From Helicobacteraceae bacterium (GTDB lineage Bacteria > Campylobacterota > Campylobacteria > Campylobacterales > Helicobacteraceae): a stretch of DNA of 12,277 nt. The stretch spans positions 1 to 12,277 of the forward strand of contig JARHYY010000146.1 of NCBI GenBank assembly GCA_029258405.1. The letters run 5' to 3'. Below the pieces are notes generated by a model. It made no database searches and was not told the origin of the DNA. It saw nothing but the letters and a program-made list of their open reading frames with translations. Below are positions 1 to 6,901 of the stretch, piece after piece; the stretch's first letter is position 1, and each line of letters opens with the position of its first letter. A program made the translations under genes and the position numbers.

Positions 1-324
1 CTCTATAAAAGATTCTTTGTTTATTGTATTAAATAAAATGATATATCTTATGAGATACATGAATATTACATATGGTAAGCTCTGTTAAGTGCTTATGTAT
101 TAAAATGGTTATGTGGTTTGGGGGGAGATATTGCATTGAGTTAATTTGTTGAAACTGTATTGTTTATATATGTTTTACATCTTTGGCTTTAAACATAAAA
201 TCACTTTGATTTAAAAGTGGTACTTACGATTTGTATTCATTAATATGCTTTTATCCCTAATTTCTTAGGATAGTTATTTTATTATAACATTTTTTAATAG
301 ATTTAACCCTAAAAGAAGAAGTAT
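1..324. other. AT-rich intergenic stretch, no gene recognised
   Basis: No reading frame with a plausible start, ribosome binding site and protein-like composition was found on either strand; the open stretches are under 30 codons. A G6 run sits at 120-125. A weak stem-loop (TTAGGAT pairing with ATCCCTAA, one bulged C) lies at about 253-271 and is followed on the plus strand by a T-rich but interrupted tract, so it could be a poor terminator for something upstream of the window. I see no tRNA-like cloverleaf or repeat array. Confidence 0.5.
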
Positions 325-480
325 TTAATTGTTAAAATTTTGCATATAGCTACTGTTTGTAGCATATTCTTGCTTCTTCAGTAAAAGTTCTTTCAAGTGA
401 GAATATAGAGTATCACCATCATTAAGCCCAATGCCCATGTAGAAGAGGGCAAGTGAGATGCAAATTTTATTGCTTTTGCA
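325..480 (-). pseudogene. possible C-terminal coding remnant, unidentified
   Basis: Read on the minus strand, a frame stays open for about 57 codons from a stop at 496-498 (inside the 3' end of the thioredoxin gene) to a TAA at 325-327. Its translation looks protein-like (ISLALFYMGIGLNDGDTLYS, then HLKELLLKKQEYATNSSYMQ), with more GC and a less biased composition than the flanking AT-rich DNA. There is no credible start: the first in-frame ATG (436-438) would give only 37 residues and has no Shine-Dalgarno. I read it as the tail of a decayed or truncated gene left downstream of trx. The family is not recognised. A short real ORF or chance openness cannot be excluded. Confidence 0.3.
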
Positions 481-481
481 A

Positions 482-802
482 TTAAAAGTTCTTACTTAGT
501 GCCTCTTTAATGGGATCTATAGACTTTGGCTCTATGAGCCTTTCTCCTACTTCTTTTCCGTTTTTAAAGAAAATCAAGGTAGGTATTTTACGAATATTAT
601 AAGAACTATCAATATTACCTACTTTATCGATAATAACTTTTATAATATCTATAGCAGAAAACTCTTGTGCTAGGGTATCCAAATATGGGTTTATCCGTAC
701 ACAATCTGGACACCATTGAGCACCAAAAACAAGTAAAAAAGATTTTTCCTGCAACCCTTTGAGCTTATCTTGTAAAGAATCTTGCGTGATTTCTATGAGC
801 AT
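482..802 (-). CDS. thioredoxin with CPDC active site (Trx2-like)
   Basis: Small cytoplasmic thioredoxin, 106 aa, reducing disulfides in partner proteins. The active site is WCPDC (C31, C34) in place of the usual WCGPC. The cis-proline follows in RKIPTLIFFKNG (P74), the normal thioredoxin layout, and the length is typical. A CPDC motif is what I recall for H. pylori thioredoxin 2 (HP1458); the altered dipeptide should shift redox potential and partner choice, which is inference. The ATG at 800-802 is preferred over an in-frame TTG at 815-817 because AAAGGGG lies five bases before the ATG, and the TTG would add only five residues containing that ribosome binding site. It lies 23 bp after the BI-1 gene on the same strand and probably shares its promoter. 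Confidence 0.93.
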   Translation of the reverse strand: MLIEITQDSLQDKLKGLQEKSFLLVFGAQWCPDCVRINPYLDTLAQEFSAIDIIKVIIDKVGNIDSSYNIRKIPTLIFFKNGKEVGERLIEPKSIDPIKEALSKNF

Positions 803-825
803 ATAAACCCCTTTCAATTATTCAT

Positions 826-1533
826 TTATTCATTGGAACTACCTAAAATCCCAAAAAGCTGTAAAAGAGATATAAAAATATTCAACACATCTAAATAAAG
901 AGCGATAGCTGCTTCTATTGGCGAGCTGAATGCACCTCTTAAAAGCATTTGAGTATCATAGGCGATATAAAGACTGAATATTAAAGTAGCAATAGCTGCA
1001 ATAGCTACCTGTAATACAGGACTACCTAAAAATATATTTACTACTGAACCTATAAGAATTACAATAACTGAAATAAAAAGTATTTTACCCCAGCTTGCTA
1101 GATCTCTGCTTGTTTTCATTGCATATACAGACATAACACCAAAAATAATGGTAGTCATTAAGAATGAGCTTGCAACTGCACTAGCACCATTTGGCATATT
1201 CAACACATTAAACAACAATGGTGTAAGCGTCAAACCTGTTAAGAAGGTAAAAGTAAAGAGCAAAATGAGATTAATGCCGGGCTTATTTTTTAAAAACATT
1301 AAGCCTACGAGGGCAAGAATTTCAACAATAAATAAACCCCAATACCATGTTTTGATGGTTTCAACCATGCCTAGCCCGATGTACGCACCGGCTGTTGCGG
1401 CGAGCAATGAAGCAGCAAAAAGCTGATAGGTTTGAGAAACAAAAGTTGAAAGAGCGGTTGATGATTGAGACTCTTCTCTTTCATAAGAAGAGGTGTAATT
1501 GCCTCTTGTTGTTTGTCGGTCATAAAGTGACAT
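826..1533 (-). CDS. BI-1/YccA (Bax inhibitor-1) family membrane protein
   Basis: Polytopic inner-membrane protein of 235 aa, the usual size for bacterial BI-1/YccA (TMBIM) proteins. A hydrophilic N-terminus of about 35 residues is followed by about seven hydrophobic segments. Two family signatures are visible near the C-terminus: AYDTQMLL (191-198) and ALYLDVLNIFISLLQLFG (211-228). Characterised relatives include E. coli YccA, which modulates FtsH, and the pH-sensitive calcium leak protein BsYetJ; which role applies here cannot be read from sequence. ATG at 1531-1533 is preceded by AAGGAGT. It is divergent from GAPDH, an arrangement I recall from H. pylori (HP0920/HP0921), and thioredoxin follows downstream in the same transcription unit. 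Confidence 0.93.
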   Translation of the reverse strand: MSLYDRQTTRGNYTSSYEREESQSSTALSTFVSQTYQLFAASLLAATAGAYIGLGMVETIKTWYWGLFIVEILALVGLMFLKNKPGINLILLFTFTFLTGLTLTPLLFNVLNMPNGASAVASSFLMTTIIFGVMSVYAMKTSRDLASWGKILFISVIVILIGSVVNIFLGSPVLQVAIAAIATLIFSLYIAYDTQMLLRGAFSSPIEAAIALYLDVLNIFISLLQLFGILGSSNE

Positions 1534-1561
1534 AATAACTCCTTATGTAAAATCCACAAAT

Positions 1562-1567
1562 ATTATA
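1562..1567 (-). promoter_or_regulatory. extended -10 promoter for BI-1/trx operon
   Basis: On the minus strand the sequence reads TGCTATAAT, a TGn extension plus a consensus TATAAT. It lies 28 bp upstream of the BI-1 start codon, giving a predicted 5' leader of about 20 nt that carries the ribosome binding site. No clear -35 box is seen, which is common for sigma-70 promoters in this group. Confidence 0.65.
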
Positions 1568-1617
1568 GCATAATAAAGATAATGAAAATATGAACAATAA
1601 TGCCTCATATCAATCAC

Positions 1618-1638
1618 ATGTGCTATTATATAGCATAT
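1618..1638. promoter_or_regulatory. palindrome in the BI-1/gap divergent promoter region
   Basis: TGCTAT-TAT-ATAGCA at 1621-1635 is a perfect 6-bp inverted repeat with a 3-bp spacer. After one mismatched pair it extends by two further pairs (1618-1619 with 1637-1638). It sits 14-31 bp upstream of the two candidate gap -10 boxes, near where a -35 element would be, and about 60-70 bp upstream of the BI-1 -10. It could be an operator acting on one or both genes, or chance in AT-rich DNA. Confidence 0.3.
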
Positions 1639-1651
1639 AAATAAACGATTA

Positions 1652-1668
1652 TATAATATGTATATAAT
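1652..1668 (+). promoter_or_regulatory. tandem -10 boxes for gap
   Basis: Two exact TATAAT hexamers occur 11 bp apart (1652-1657 and 1663-1668) on the plus strand upstream of the GAPDH gene. Either gives a transcript leader of about 95-110 nt before the TTG start at 1774. AT-richness makes chance matches likely, so which box is used is uncertain. Confidence 0.45.
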
Positions 1669-1773
1669 ATGATTTTGTATTTCAAAGTTGATTCACTATG
1701 CTCTTATAGTATTTTTACTTTAAGCGGTATTTTTGTAATATTTGGACTTTTATTCCACTCAAGGAGCTTCATA

Positions 1774-2769
1774 TTGAGTTTAAATATCGCCATTAATGGC
1801 TGTGGTAGAATCGGTCGATGCCTCATCCGTTTAATTGCTCATTCAAAAGATATTCATTTAGTGGCTATTAATGATATTGCACCTATACATTCTATTGCCT
1901 ATGCTCTAAAATTTGATTCTATACATCAGCAAAAGCATTTAGATATTGATATACATAATAATACTTTAATTATTAATGGAGTATCAACGCAATATACCCA
2001 AGAAAAAAACAATCAAGATATAGATTTTGGTAAAGTAGGAGCTGAAATTGTTATTGAATCAAGTGGGCGTTTTCTTACCCAAGAAAGCACTAAGCACCAT
2101 CTCAAAAAAGGTGTCAAGAAGGTAATCCTTTCTGCACCTGCTCAAGATCATACCCCCACATTTGTTATGGGCGTTAATCACCATCTCTATCAAGGAGAAA
2201 GCATTATTTCAAATGCGAGCTGTACGACAAACTGCCTTGCTCCTATTGCTTTTCTTTTGGATAAAAAATATGGTATTCAAAAGGGCATAATTACAACCAT
2301 TCATTCATACACAAATGATCAAAAAATTCTTGATGGCATACATGCAACTGATTTAAGGCGTTCAAGAAGTGCAGCTATTAATATTATACCCACAACCACT
2401 GGGGCGGCAAAAGCACTTTGCCTTGTCTTGCCACAGCTTAAAAATAAGCTTCATGGGCATTCTGTAAGAGTACCTACACCAAATGTATCTATGCTTGATT
2501 TGAATGTTGTATTGCAACAAGATGTAACTACTGATAAAGTAAGGGCGATGTTTAAACACGAAGCACAAACTACGCTTAAAGGCATATTAAAAATCGATTC
2601 ATCTTATGGTGTTTCTAGCGATTTTTATAATGATACACATAGTTGCATTATTGCTGATGATCTAATCTTTGTAATTGATTCAAATATGCTTAAAATTATG
2701 GCTTGGTATGATAATGAATGGGGCTATGCCAATAGGCTCTTAGAAATGGCACAGTTTATTTCTTCATAA
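1774..2769 (+). CDS. gap: type I glyceraldehyde-3-phosphate dehydrogenase
   Basis: Cytosolic enzyme of 331 aa that interconverts glyceraldehyde 3-phosphate and 1,3-bisphosphoglycerate with NAD(P) and phosphate, in glycolysis/gluconeogenesis. The N-terminal Rossmann motif is NGCGRIGR (8-15). The catalytic cysteine is C150 in NASCTTNC, with its partner histidine H177 in IHSYTNDQ. Family motifs TGAAKAL and WYDNEWGYANRL (311-322) are present. The TTG at 1774 is chosen because AAGGAG lies seven bases upstream and the protein then begins right at the Rossmann strand; an in-frame ATG at 1669 would add 35 unrelated hydrophobic residues. Coenzyme preference (NAD or NADP) was not resolved. It is divergent from BI-1 and convergent with the DsbK-like gene. 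Many Helicobacter have two gap genes, so paralogy is possible. Confidence 0.95.
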   Translation: MSLNIAINGCGRIGRCLIRLIAHSKDIHLVAINDIAPIHSIAYALKFDSIHQQKHLDIDIHNNTLIINGVSTQYTQEKNNQDIDFGKVGAEIVIESSGRFLTQESTKHHLKKGVKKVILSAPAQDHTPTFVMGVNHHLYQGESIISNASCTTNCLAPIAFLLDKKYGIQKGIITTIHSYTNDQKILDGIHATDLRRSRSAAINIIPTTTGAAKALCLVLPQLKNKLHGHSVRVPTPNVSMLDLNVVLQQDVTTDKVRAMFKHEAQTTLKGILKIDSSYGVSSDFYNDTHSCIIADDLIFVIDSNMLKIMAWYDNEWGYANRLLEMAQFISS

Positions 2770-2815
2770 GAGCATATCAAGCACTGTTTTAAACGAATAA
2801 CAGCTAATCACTTTA

Positions 2816-3580
2816 TTAATTTTGCATGACATGGATATAGGGCACGCCCCTAATAAGCCCGGTTTTAAACACCATTTCTGCTGTTTGTGTTACAAATGAA
2901 GTATCTATGTTTCTTTGTTGAGCCGGTATTGTATAATTTTCAGCATAGACTTTATTGAGCACTTTTATTTTATCGCTAGTGTTTGATAATTTTTTTGTTT
3001 CGTTTGTAATAATTTGTGCCTTAATATATGAATCCATTCCATTAAGAGGCACAATTACCATTTTCACATTGCCTTCTTTAAGGTATGTATCTATTTTTTT
3101 GAGCTCTTCACGACAATAAGGGCAGTCTGGGCTTGAAACAATAATGGTTGTTTTTGTGGCATCTTTTTTGCTCGATTGCAATTCTACAAAACGATTTTGG
3201 GGCATGCTCTTAAAAATCTCATCAAGCTTTGAATCTTTTTGAATTTGGTTAAAAGAATCTATATCAGCAAGCATTTTTTCTATAATAGAATCATGTTCTC
3301 TTTTTTGAGCACTAAAAAAGAGAGGCGAAAATACAATAGCACCTCTGCCATCTGATGTTGCTAAAAATGGTGTCCTCTGTGTTGTTTCACCATCTTTATT
3401 AAATTCAATATTTACTAAACGCATGCCATTCATGCCCTTTAGTTCTTCAGAAGAGATAATCTTAATATTATAACCGGTTTCAGCAAGAATGCTTTTAAGA
3501 TTATCATCAAAGTTTGCCGCCATCATATTTAATGTGCATAATGCAGATAAAAAACATGTTTTTAACACCGTATTTTTCAT
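2816..3580 (-). CDS. periplasmic DsbC/DsbG-like thiol:disulfide oxidoreductase (DsbK/HP0231-like)
   Basis: Exported protein of 254 aa with an N-terminal signal peptide (about 1-21, ending LNMMA before ANFDD). An N-terminal dimerisation-type region (about 25-125) precedes a thioredoxin-fold domain carrying PDCPYC (C153, C156) and a cis-proline loop GVPYI (P247). From memory the C-terminal half matches H. pylori HP0231 (DsbK) well, including the PxCPxC site, a KMVIVPLNG-like strand and the RGVPYI ending, but HP0231 has CPHC where this has CPYC, the DsbG-type dipeptide. The expected role is forming or isomerising disulfides in periplasmic proteins. The start is ATG with AAGGA nine bases upstream, a slightly long spacing. 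The 46 bp separating it from the convergent gap hold no strong terminator. Confidence 0.85.
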   Translation of the reverse strand: MKNTVLKTCFLSALCTLNMMAANFDDNLKSILAETGYNIKIISSEELKGMNGMRLVNIEFNKDGETTQRTPFLATSDGRGAIVFSPLFFSAQKREHDSIIEKMLADIDSFNQIQKDSKLDEIFKSMPQNRFVELQSSKKDATKTTIIVSSPDCPYCREELKKIDTYLKEGNVKMVIVPLNGMDSYIKAQIITNETKKLSNTSDKIKVLNKVYAENYTIPAQQRNIDTSFVTQTAEMVFKTGLIRGVPYIHVMQN

Positions 3581-3613
3581 ATTATAAAATCCTTGTTATA
3601 TTCTGTAATGTAA

Positions 3614-3655
3614 ATGCTCATTTTAAGCATAAATTGCATATTTATGCGATATAAT
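3614..3655 (+). promoter_or_regulatory. rpmB promoter region with GCAT/ATGC half-sites
   Basis: A consensus TATAAT at 3650-3655 precedes rpmB by about 46 bp and would start a leader of about 40 nt. Immediately upstream is GCATA-TT-TATGC (3636-3647), and further upstream ATGCT-N7-AGCAT (3614-3630), giving four GCAT/ATGC half-sites in 34 bp between rpmB and the divergent dsbK-like gene. The -10 box is well supported; any operator role for the half-sites is speculative. Confidence 0.5.
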
Positions 3656-3701
3656 AATAGCTTATTTGAACCAATCAATTCTAAATATATCAAGGATGAA
3701 T

Positions 3702-3890
3702 ATGGCAAGAAGATGTAGTATTACAGGCAAATCACCTATGGTAGGTAATAATGTGAGCCATGCAAATAATAAAACAAAAAGGCGGCTCTTACCTAATTTA
3801 AGAATAGTACGGATTCGTTTAGAAGATGGCTTACATATACGAATGAAAGTAGCTGCTTCTACCTTAAGAACTATGAAAAAAAATTCATAA
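3702..3890 (+). CDS. rpmB: 50S ribosomal protein L28
   Basis: Ribosomal protein bL28, 62 aa, a component of the large subunit. The N-terminal signature [20 protein letters not shown] followed by NNKTKRR and LPNL is characteristic, the protein is very basic, and the length matches campylobacterotal L28. The ATG at 3702 is chosen because AAGGA lies five bases upstream and L28 proteins begin with MA(R/K); an in-frame ATG at 3666 would add 12 residues and remove that site. Only one of the possible zinc-ligand cysteines (C5) is present, so this is a zinc-free form. It leads a plus-strand run with the potassium channel 25 bp downstream, an order I recall from H. pylori (HP0491, HP0490). Confidence 0.97.
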   Translation: MARRCSITGKSPMVGNNVSHANNKTKRRLLPNLRIVRIRLEDGLHIRMKVAASTLRTMKKNS

Positions 3891-3915
3891 GGCTTTGACT
3901 TAATATAGCAAAAAC

Positions 3916-5049
3916 ATGGATCTTTTTCGTAAGATAGGGAAGATTCTACATTGGGAGCGACCTACGCGCCCAGAAATTGATTTATCAGGAGAGCTTTACG
4001 AACAGCTTAAACCTTTTCGTTTGCCTTTTATACTGCTACAACTAGGGTTACTCTTTAGCACTCTTGGGTATCTTGTGGTTACTGATTATACGCTTATGGA
4101 AGCGTTTTTTCAAAGTAGCTATACTTTCACAACAACAGGCTTTGGAGCATTAAAAGAAGGAGAGTTTGACGGGCTAGCCATTATCTACACTGCATTAGTT
4201 ATGATTGCTGGCTCTGCTATATTAAGTTTTGCTACTATTAGCATTATTGATATACTTAATCGTGGGCGGTTAATTGCGATTATTAAGGAAAGAAGAATGA
4301 TGTATCGCATAGCACGTTTGAAAAAACATTTTGTCATTTGCTATCATAATGAATATACAATTCAGCTTACAAAACATTTCAGAGAATCTCATATTCCATT
4401 TGTTGTAGTAGATCCCGAGATAAATTTTGAACAAGAAGCAGTTAAATATCGCTACCCTTATTTTGTGAATGCAAATCCCCACACAGAAGTTGCCATGCTT
4501 AAAACACATTTATCGACTGCTAGAGGTGTTATTACTGTATCTAAAAACCCTGCTGATAATATAGCTCAAATCGCATCTGTTAGGCTCTTTGAAAAAGAGC
4601 TAAAAAGAAAACCATACTATATTATCAGCAGTGCAGAGAATGATGAAGACATAGAAAAACTGAAAAAACTAGGAAGCGATATTGTTGTTTCTCCCACAAA
4701 GCTTATGGCTCAACGATTGAGCACCATGGCTACGCGTCCTGATATGGAAAATTTACTTGAGCAATTTGTTTTCAAAAAAGATACCCCTCTTGATTTAGAA
4801 GAAATATTTGTGCCTCGTGTGAGCTGGATAGCACTTAAGAGAGTCAAAGAAACACATCTTTCTGATATTGCTCAAGTGTATATAGTAGGCATTACACAAA
4901 AAGATGGCAAATTTATATCCATGCCCAAAGGGGATACGCTCATTACAAGCGAATGCAGATTGCTCATTATTGGAACATCTCAAAGTATTAGAAATGTTAA
5001 AAAAATTATTGCCAAACATGAAAGACCAGAGGAGCTTAAATATGTTTAA
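3916..5049 (+). CDS. two-TM potassium channel with RCK (TrkA-N/TrkA-C) domains, HpKchA-like
   Basis: Inner-membrane K+ channel subunit, 377 aa, organised like MthK. A cytoplasmic N-terminus is followed by TM1 (about 36-55), a pore helix (about 60-71), filter TTTGFG (72-77), TM2 (about 88-112) and a cytoplasmic RCK region (about 135-375). The filter departs from the usual TVGYG. The first Rossmann strand reads FVICYHNEYT (139-148), lacking GxGxxG, although the acidic end of strand 2 (VVVDPE) and TrkA-C-like features at about 295-365 remain. Homologue of the H. pylori channel HP0490 (HpKchA), reported as needed for K+ uptake in gastric colonisation. There is no clear Shine-Dalgarno before the ATG at 3916, so translation may be coupled to rpmB. 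Its last 8 bp overlap argJ. Confidence 0.88.
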   Translation: MDLFRKIGKILHWERPTRPEIDLSGELYEQLKPFRLPFILLQLGLLFSTLGYLVVTDYTLMEAFFQSSYTFTTTGFGALKEGEFDGLAIIYTALVMIAGSAILSFATISIIDILNRGRLIAIIKERRMMYRIARLKKHFVICYHNEYTIQLTKHFRESHIPFVVVDPEINFEQEAVKYRYPYFVNANPHTEVAMLKTHLSTARGVITVSKNPADNIAQIASVRLFEKELKRKPYYIISSAENDEDIEKLKKLGSDIVVSPTKLMAQRLSTMATRPDMENLLEQFVFKKDTPLDLEEIFVPRVSWIALKRVKETHLSDIAQVYIVGITQKDGKFISMPKGDTLITSECRLLIIGTSQSIRNVKKIIAKHERPEELKYV

Positions 5050-6244
5050 ACTTTTTTCCCTTTCAGGCGGCATAAGTGCTGCTGATGGATTTTTTGCCGA
5101 TGGTGTCGCTGCTGGGTTGAAGAACGGGAGCAAATACGATATAGCCTTCATATATTCAGAAACTCTATGTGATGTTTTTTCCTGTTTTACAAATAATAAA
5201 TTTGATGCTGCCCCCATCAAATACACAAAAAGACTCATTGCAGCAACTAAAACAGATATTTTTCAGAGTAATTTTATCCTTATTAACTCTAAAAACGCCA
5301 ATGCCCTTACAGGCAAAGGTGGTTTAGAAGATGTGGAAATGCTCATGCAAACACTCAAAGAACAGTATCCACAAATCAAAAATCCTACCATGTCTTCTAC
5401 TGGTGTTATTGGTGTACGGTTGCCTATTGCTAAAATTGTGGCATCATTTGAATTATTTGATCTCTATGCAAAAGAGGGACATAAAGCAGCTCAAGCGATT
5501 ATGACAACCGATTCTTTTTGTAAAGAAATTGCATTTGAAGTAGAATGCAAAAGTGGCACGTTTAAAATAGGGGCAATGTGCAAAGGAGCTGGAATGATAC
5601 ATCCATCTCTTGCAACCATGCTTTGCTTTATTGCTACTGATGCTGCTATACCAGCTGGAGAAGGAAATGAGCTGCTTAGAAAGGCACTCAATGAAACCTT
5701 TAATGCCATAAGCGTTGATGGGGATATGTCTACTAATGATACAGTATTGCTTTTAAGCAATAAAAAGAGCAATGTTTATGACAAAGAGGCTTTTTCCTTT
5801 GCCCTTAAAGAGGTAATGCATAAACTTGCTATTGATATAGCTAAAGATGGGGAAGGGGCAAACAAATTAGTAGCCTTTGAGGTAAAAAATGCTCTCAATA
5901 AAGATGAAGCTAAAAAAGCTGCTAGGGCATTAAGCTCATCTTTATTAGTGAAAACCGCTATTTTTGGTGAAGATCCAAATTGGGGCAGAATAGCCTCAAC
6001 TATTGGTGCAAGCGGAATAGAATGCTCTGAAGAAAGCCTCTCGATATATTTTAATGAAATATGTGTTTATCATAAAGGCAATATACTCTTTGATGAAGAA
6101 TGTGAAAAAAAAGCTGCACAGATAATGAAAAAGAAAGAATTATGTATCACATGTGATTTAGGTATAGGAACAGAATCTTTTAGGGCTTATGGTTGCGATC
6201 TAGGCTATAATTATGTCAAGATAAATGCTGACTACCGCTCATAG
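5042..6244 (+). CDS. argJ: bifunctional glutamate/ornithine N-acetyltransferase
   Basis: ArgJ, 400 aa, the usual length. It moves acetyl from N-acetylornithine to glutamate and, in bifunctional forms, makes N-acetylglutamate from acetyl-CoA, closing the cyclic arginine pathway. The precursor self-cleaves before the nucleophile Thr192 in KGAGMIHPSLATMLCF (181-196). Other family motifs are STGVIGVRLP (119-128), NDTVLLL, FGEDPNWGRI and the C-terminal GCDLGYNYVKINADYRS. ATG at 5042 has AGAGGAG seven bases upstream; starts further upstream lie inside the channel gene. The 8-bp overlap with the channel stop suggests translational coupling. Whether it is mono- or bifunctional cannot be told here; seeing whether argA is absent from the genome would help. 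H. pylori lacks this pathway. Confidence 0.96.
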   Translation: MFKLFSLSGGISAADGFFADGVAAGLKNGSKYDIAFIYSETLCDVFSCFTNNKFDAAPIKYTKRLIAATKTDIFQSNFILINSKNANALTGKGGLEDVEMLMQTLKEQYPQIKNPTMSSTGVIGVRLPIAKIVASFELFDLYAKEGHKAAQAIMTTDSFCKEIAFEVECKSGTFKIGAMCKGAGMIHPSLATMLCFIATDAAIPAGEGNELLRKALNETFNAISVDGDMSTNDTVLLLSNKKSNVYDKEAFSFALKEVMHKLAIDIAKDGEGANKLVAFEVKNALNKDEAKKAARALSSSLLVKTAIFGEDPNWGRIASTIGASGIECSEESLSIYFNEICVYHKGNILFDEECEKKAAQIMKKKELCITCDLGIGTESFRAYGCDLGYNYVKINADYRS

Positions 6245-6245
6245 A

Positions 6246-6252
6246 GGGGGGG
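6246..6252 (+). promoter_or_regulatory. G7 tract acting as ribosome binding site of the 209-aa gene
   Basis: Seven consecutive G residues (AGAGGGGGGGC context) directly after the argJ stop form the Shine-Dalgarno, four bases before the ATG at 6257. Homopolymeric G tracts in Helicobacter can vary in length by slippage; here that would change ribosome binding site spacing or strength rather than reading frame. Variation is inferred, not shown. Confidence 0.45.
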
Positions 6253-6256
6253 CTTA

Positions 6257-6886
6257 ATGCTTACTGAACAAATTGGCTTACATGAGCTTGCAAAATATCT
6301 CCATGGCAAAACGAGCTGGCTTTATAAACATATCAAAACAGATCAATTGCCTGCTTTTTGTTTTCCACATATAACCCCAAAAACACCCATAAAAGAAGCA
6401 GCCGCCCAAGTATTAGAAGCACTTCATAACCCAGAGGGCATTTTGCTTATGCGACAATCTCATTACCGCAATACCAAAAACCATTTTATCCCACAGGAAG
6501 TACATGGTTACACCTTTCATCATGAGCAACATCCATTAATTTTTATCAATACACAAAAAAGTCTTGATGAGCAAACGCAATTACTTTTTATAGGCATGAT
6601 TCGAATCATGTTAGCTCATGATGGGTATTATTCGCCCCTTTTTGATGCATCTCTTATGGACAGCTATATAGAATCAGTGTATTATGAATTACGTAATCTT
6701 GCAGGCTCTAAAGAATTTCTTCAACCATTAAGAGAACATAACCCCTATCATGAGCGAGAAGATGCATTAAGTGAGCTTTTTGTAAAAGCTATTAGCAATG
6801 CTGTTTATAGTGGCAAGCTCTCTAATAGAGATGCAGGAGAATTACTTGATGTAAGCGAAATGATGGTTGCTTCTTTTTTTCCATAA
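6257..6886 (+). CDS. uncharacterised protein: HTH-like N-terminus plus degenerate ImmA/IrrE-like domain
   Basis: 209 aa, no signal peptide or membrane segment, likely cytoplasmic. Not recognised as a named gene. Residues 7-36 (GLHELAKYLHGKTSWLYKHI then LPAF) resemble an excisionase/HTH_17-type DNA-binding helix-turn-helix. Residues 82-121 follow the ImmA/IrrE pattern, with GYTF then PLIFINTQKS like the family's xGxS...PxIxVNxxxS. The segment where HELGHxxxH should stand reads GMIRIMLAH (113-121), keeping only the last histidine. The C-terminus (171-205, SGKLSNRDAGELLDVS) looks like the small helical tail of such proteins. If correct, this is a catalytically dead relative acting as a sensor or regulator. 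Domain calls are by eye and tentative. It follows argJ by 12 bp and faces the NnrS gene with a 15-bp gap. Confidence 0.8.
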   Translation: MLTEQIGLHELAKYLHGKTSWLYKHIKTDQLPAFCFPHITPKTPIKEAAAQVLEALHNPEGILLMRQSHYRNTKNHFIPQEVHGYTFHHEQHPLIFINTQKSLDEQTQLLFIGMIRIMLAHDGYYSPLFDASLMDSYIESVYYELRNLAGSKEFLQPLREHNPYHEREDALSELFVKAISNAVYSGKLSNRDAGELLDVSEMMVASFFP

Positions 6887-6901
6887 GATTTATTAAAACC
6901 T

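Noticed and set aside
1669..1773. 35-residue hydrophobic N-terminal extension in frame with GAPDH, resembling a signal or membrane anchor
   Set aside because: A strong AAGGAG lies seven bases before the TTG at 1774, exactly where the GAPDH fold begins, and the extension overlaps or closely follows the candidate -10 boxes. No ribosome binding site supports the upstream ATG.
2784..2803. CTGTT...AACAG stem between convergent gap and dsbK-like genes as a terminator
   Set aside because: Only five pairs with a 10-base loop and no T tract on either side; too weak to call.
4904..5041. Upstream in-frame start for argJ within the channel gene
   Set aside because: The ATG at 5042 has a clear AGAGGAG ribosome binding site and gives the family-typical 400 aa beginning at the expected position.
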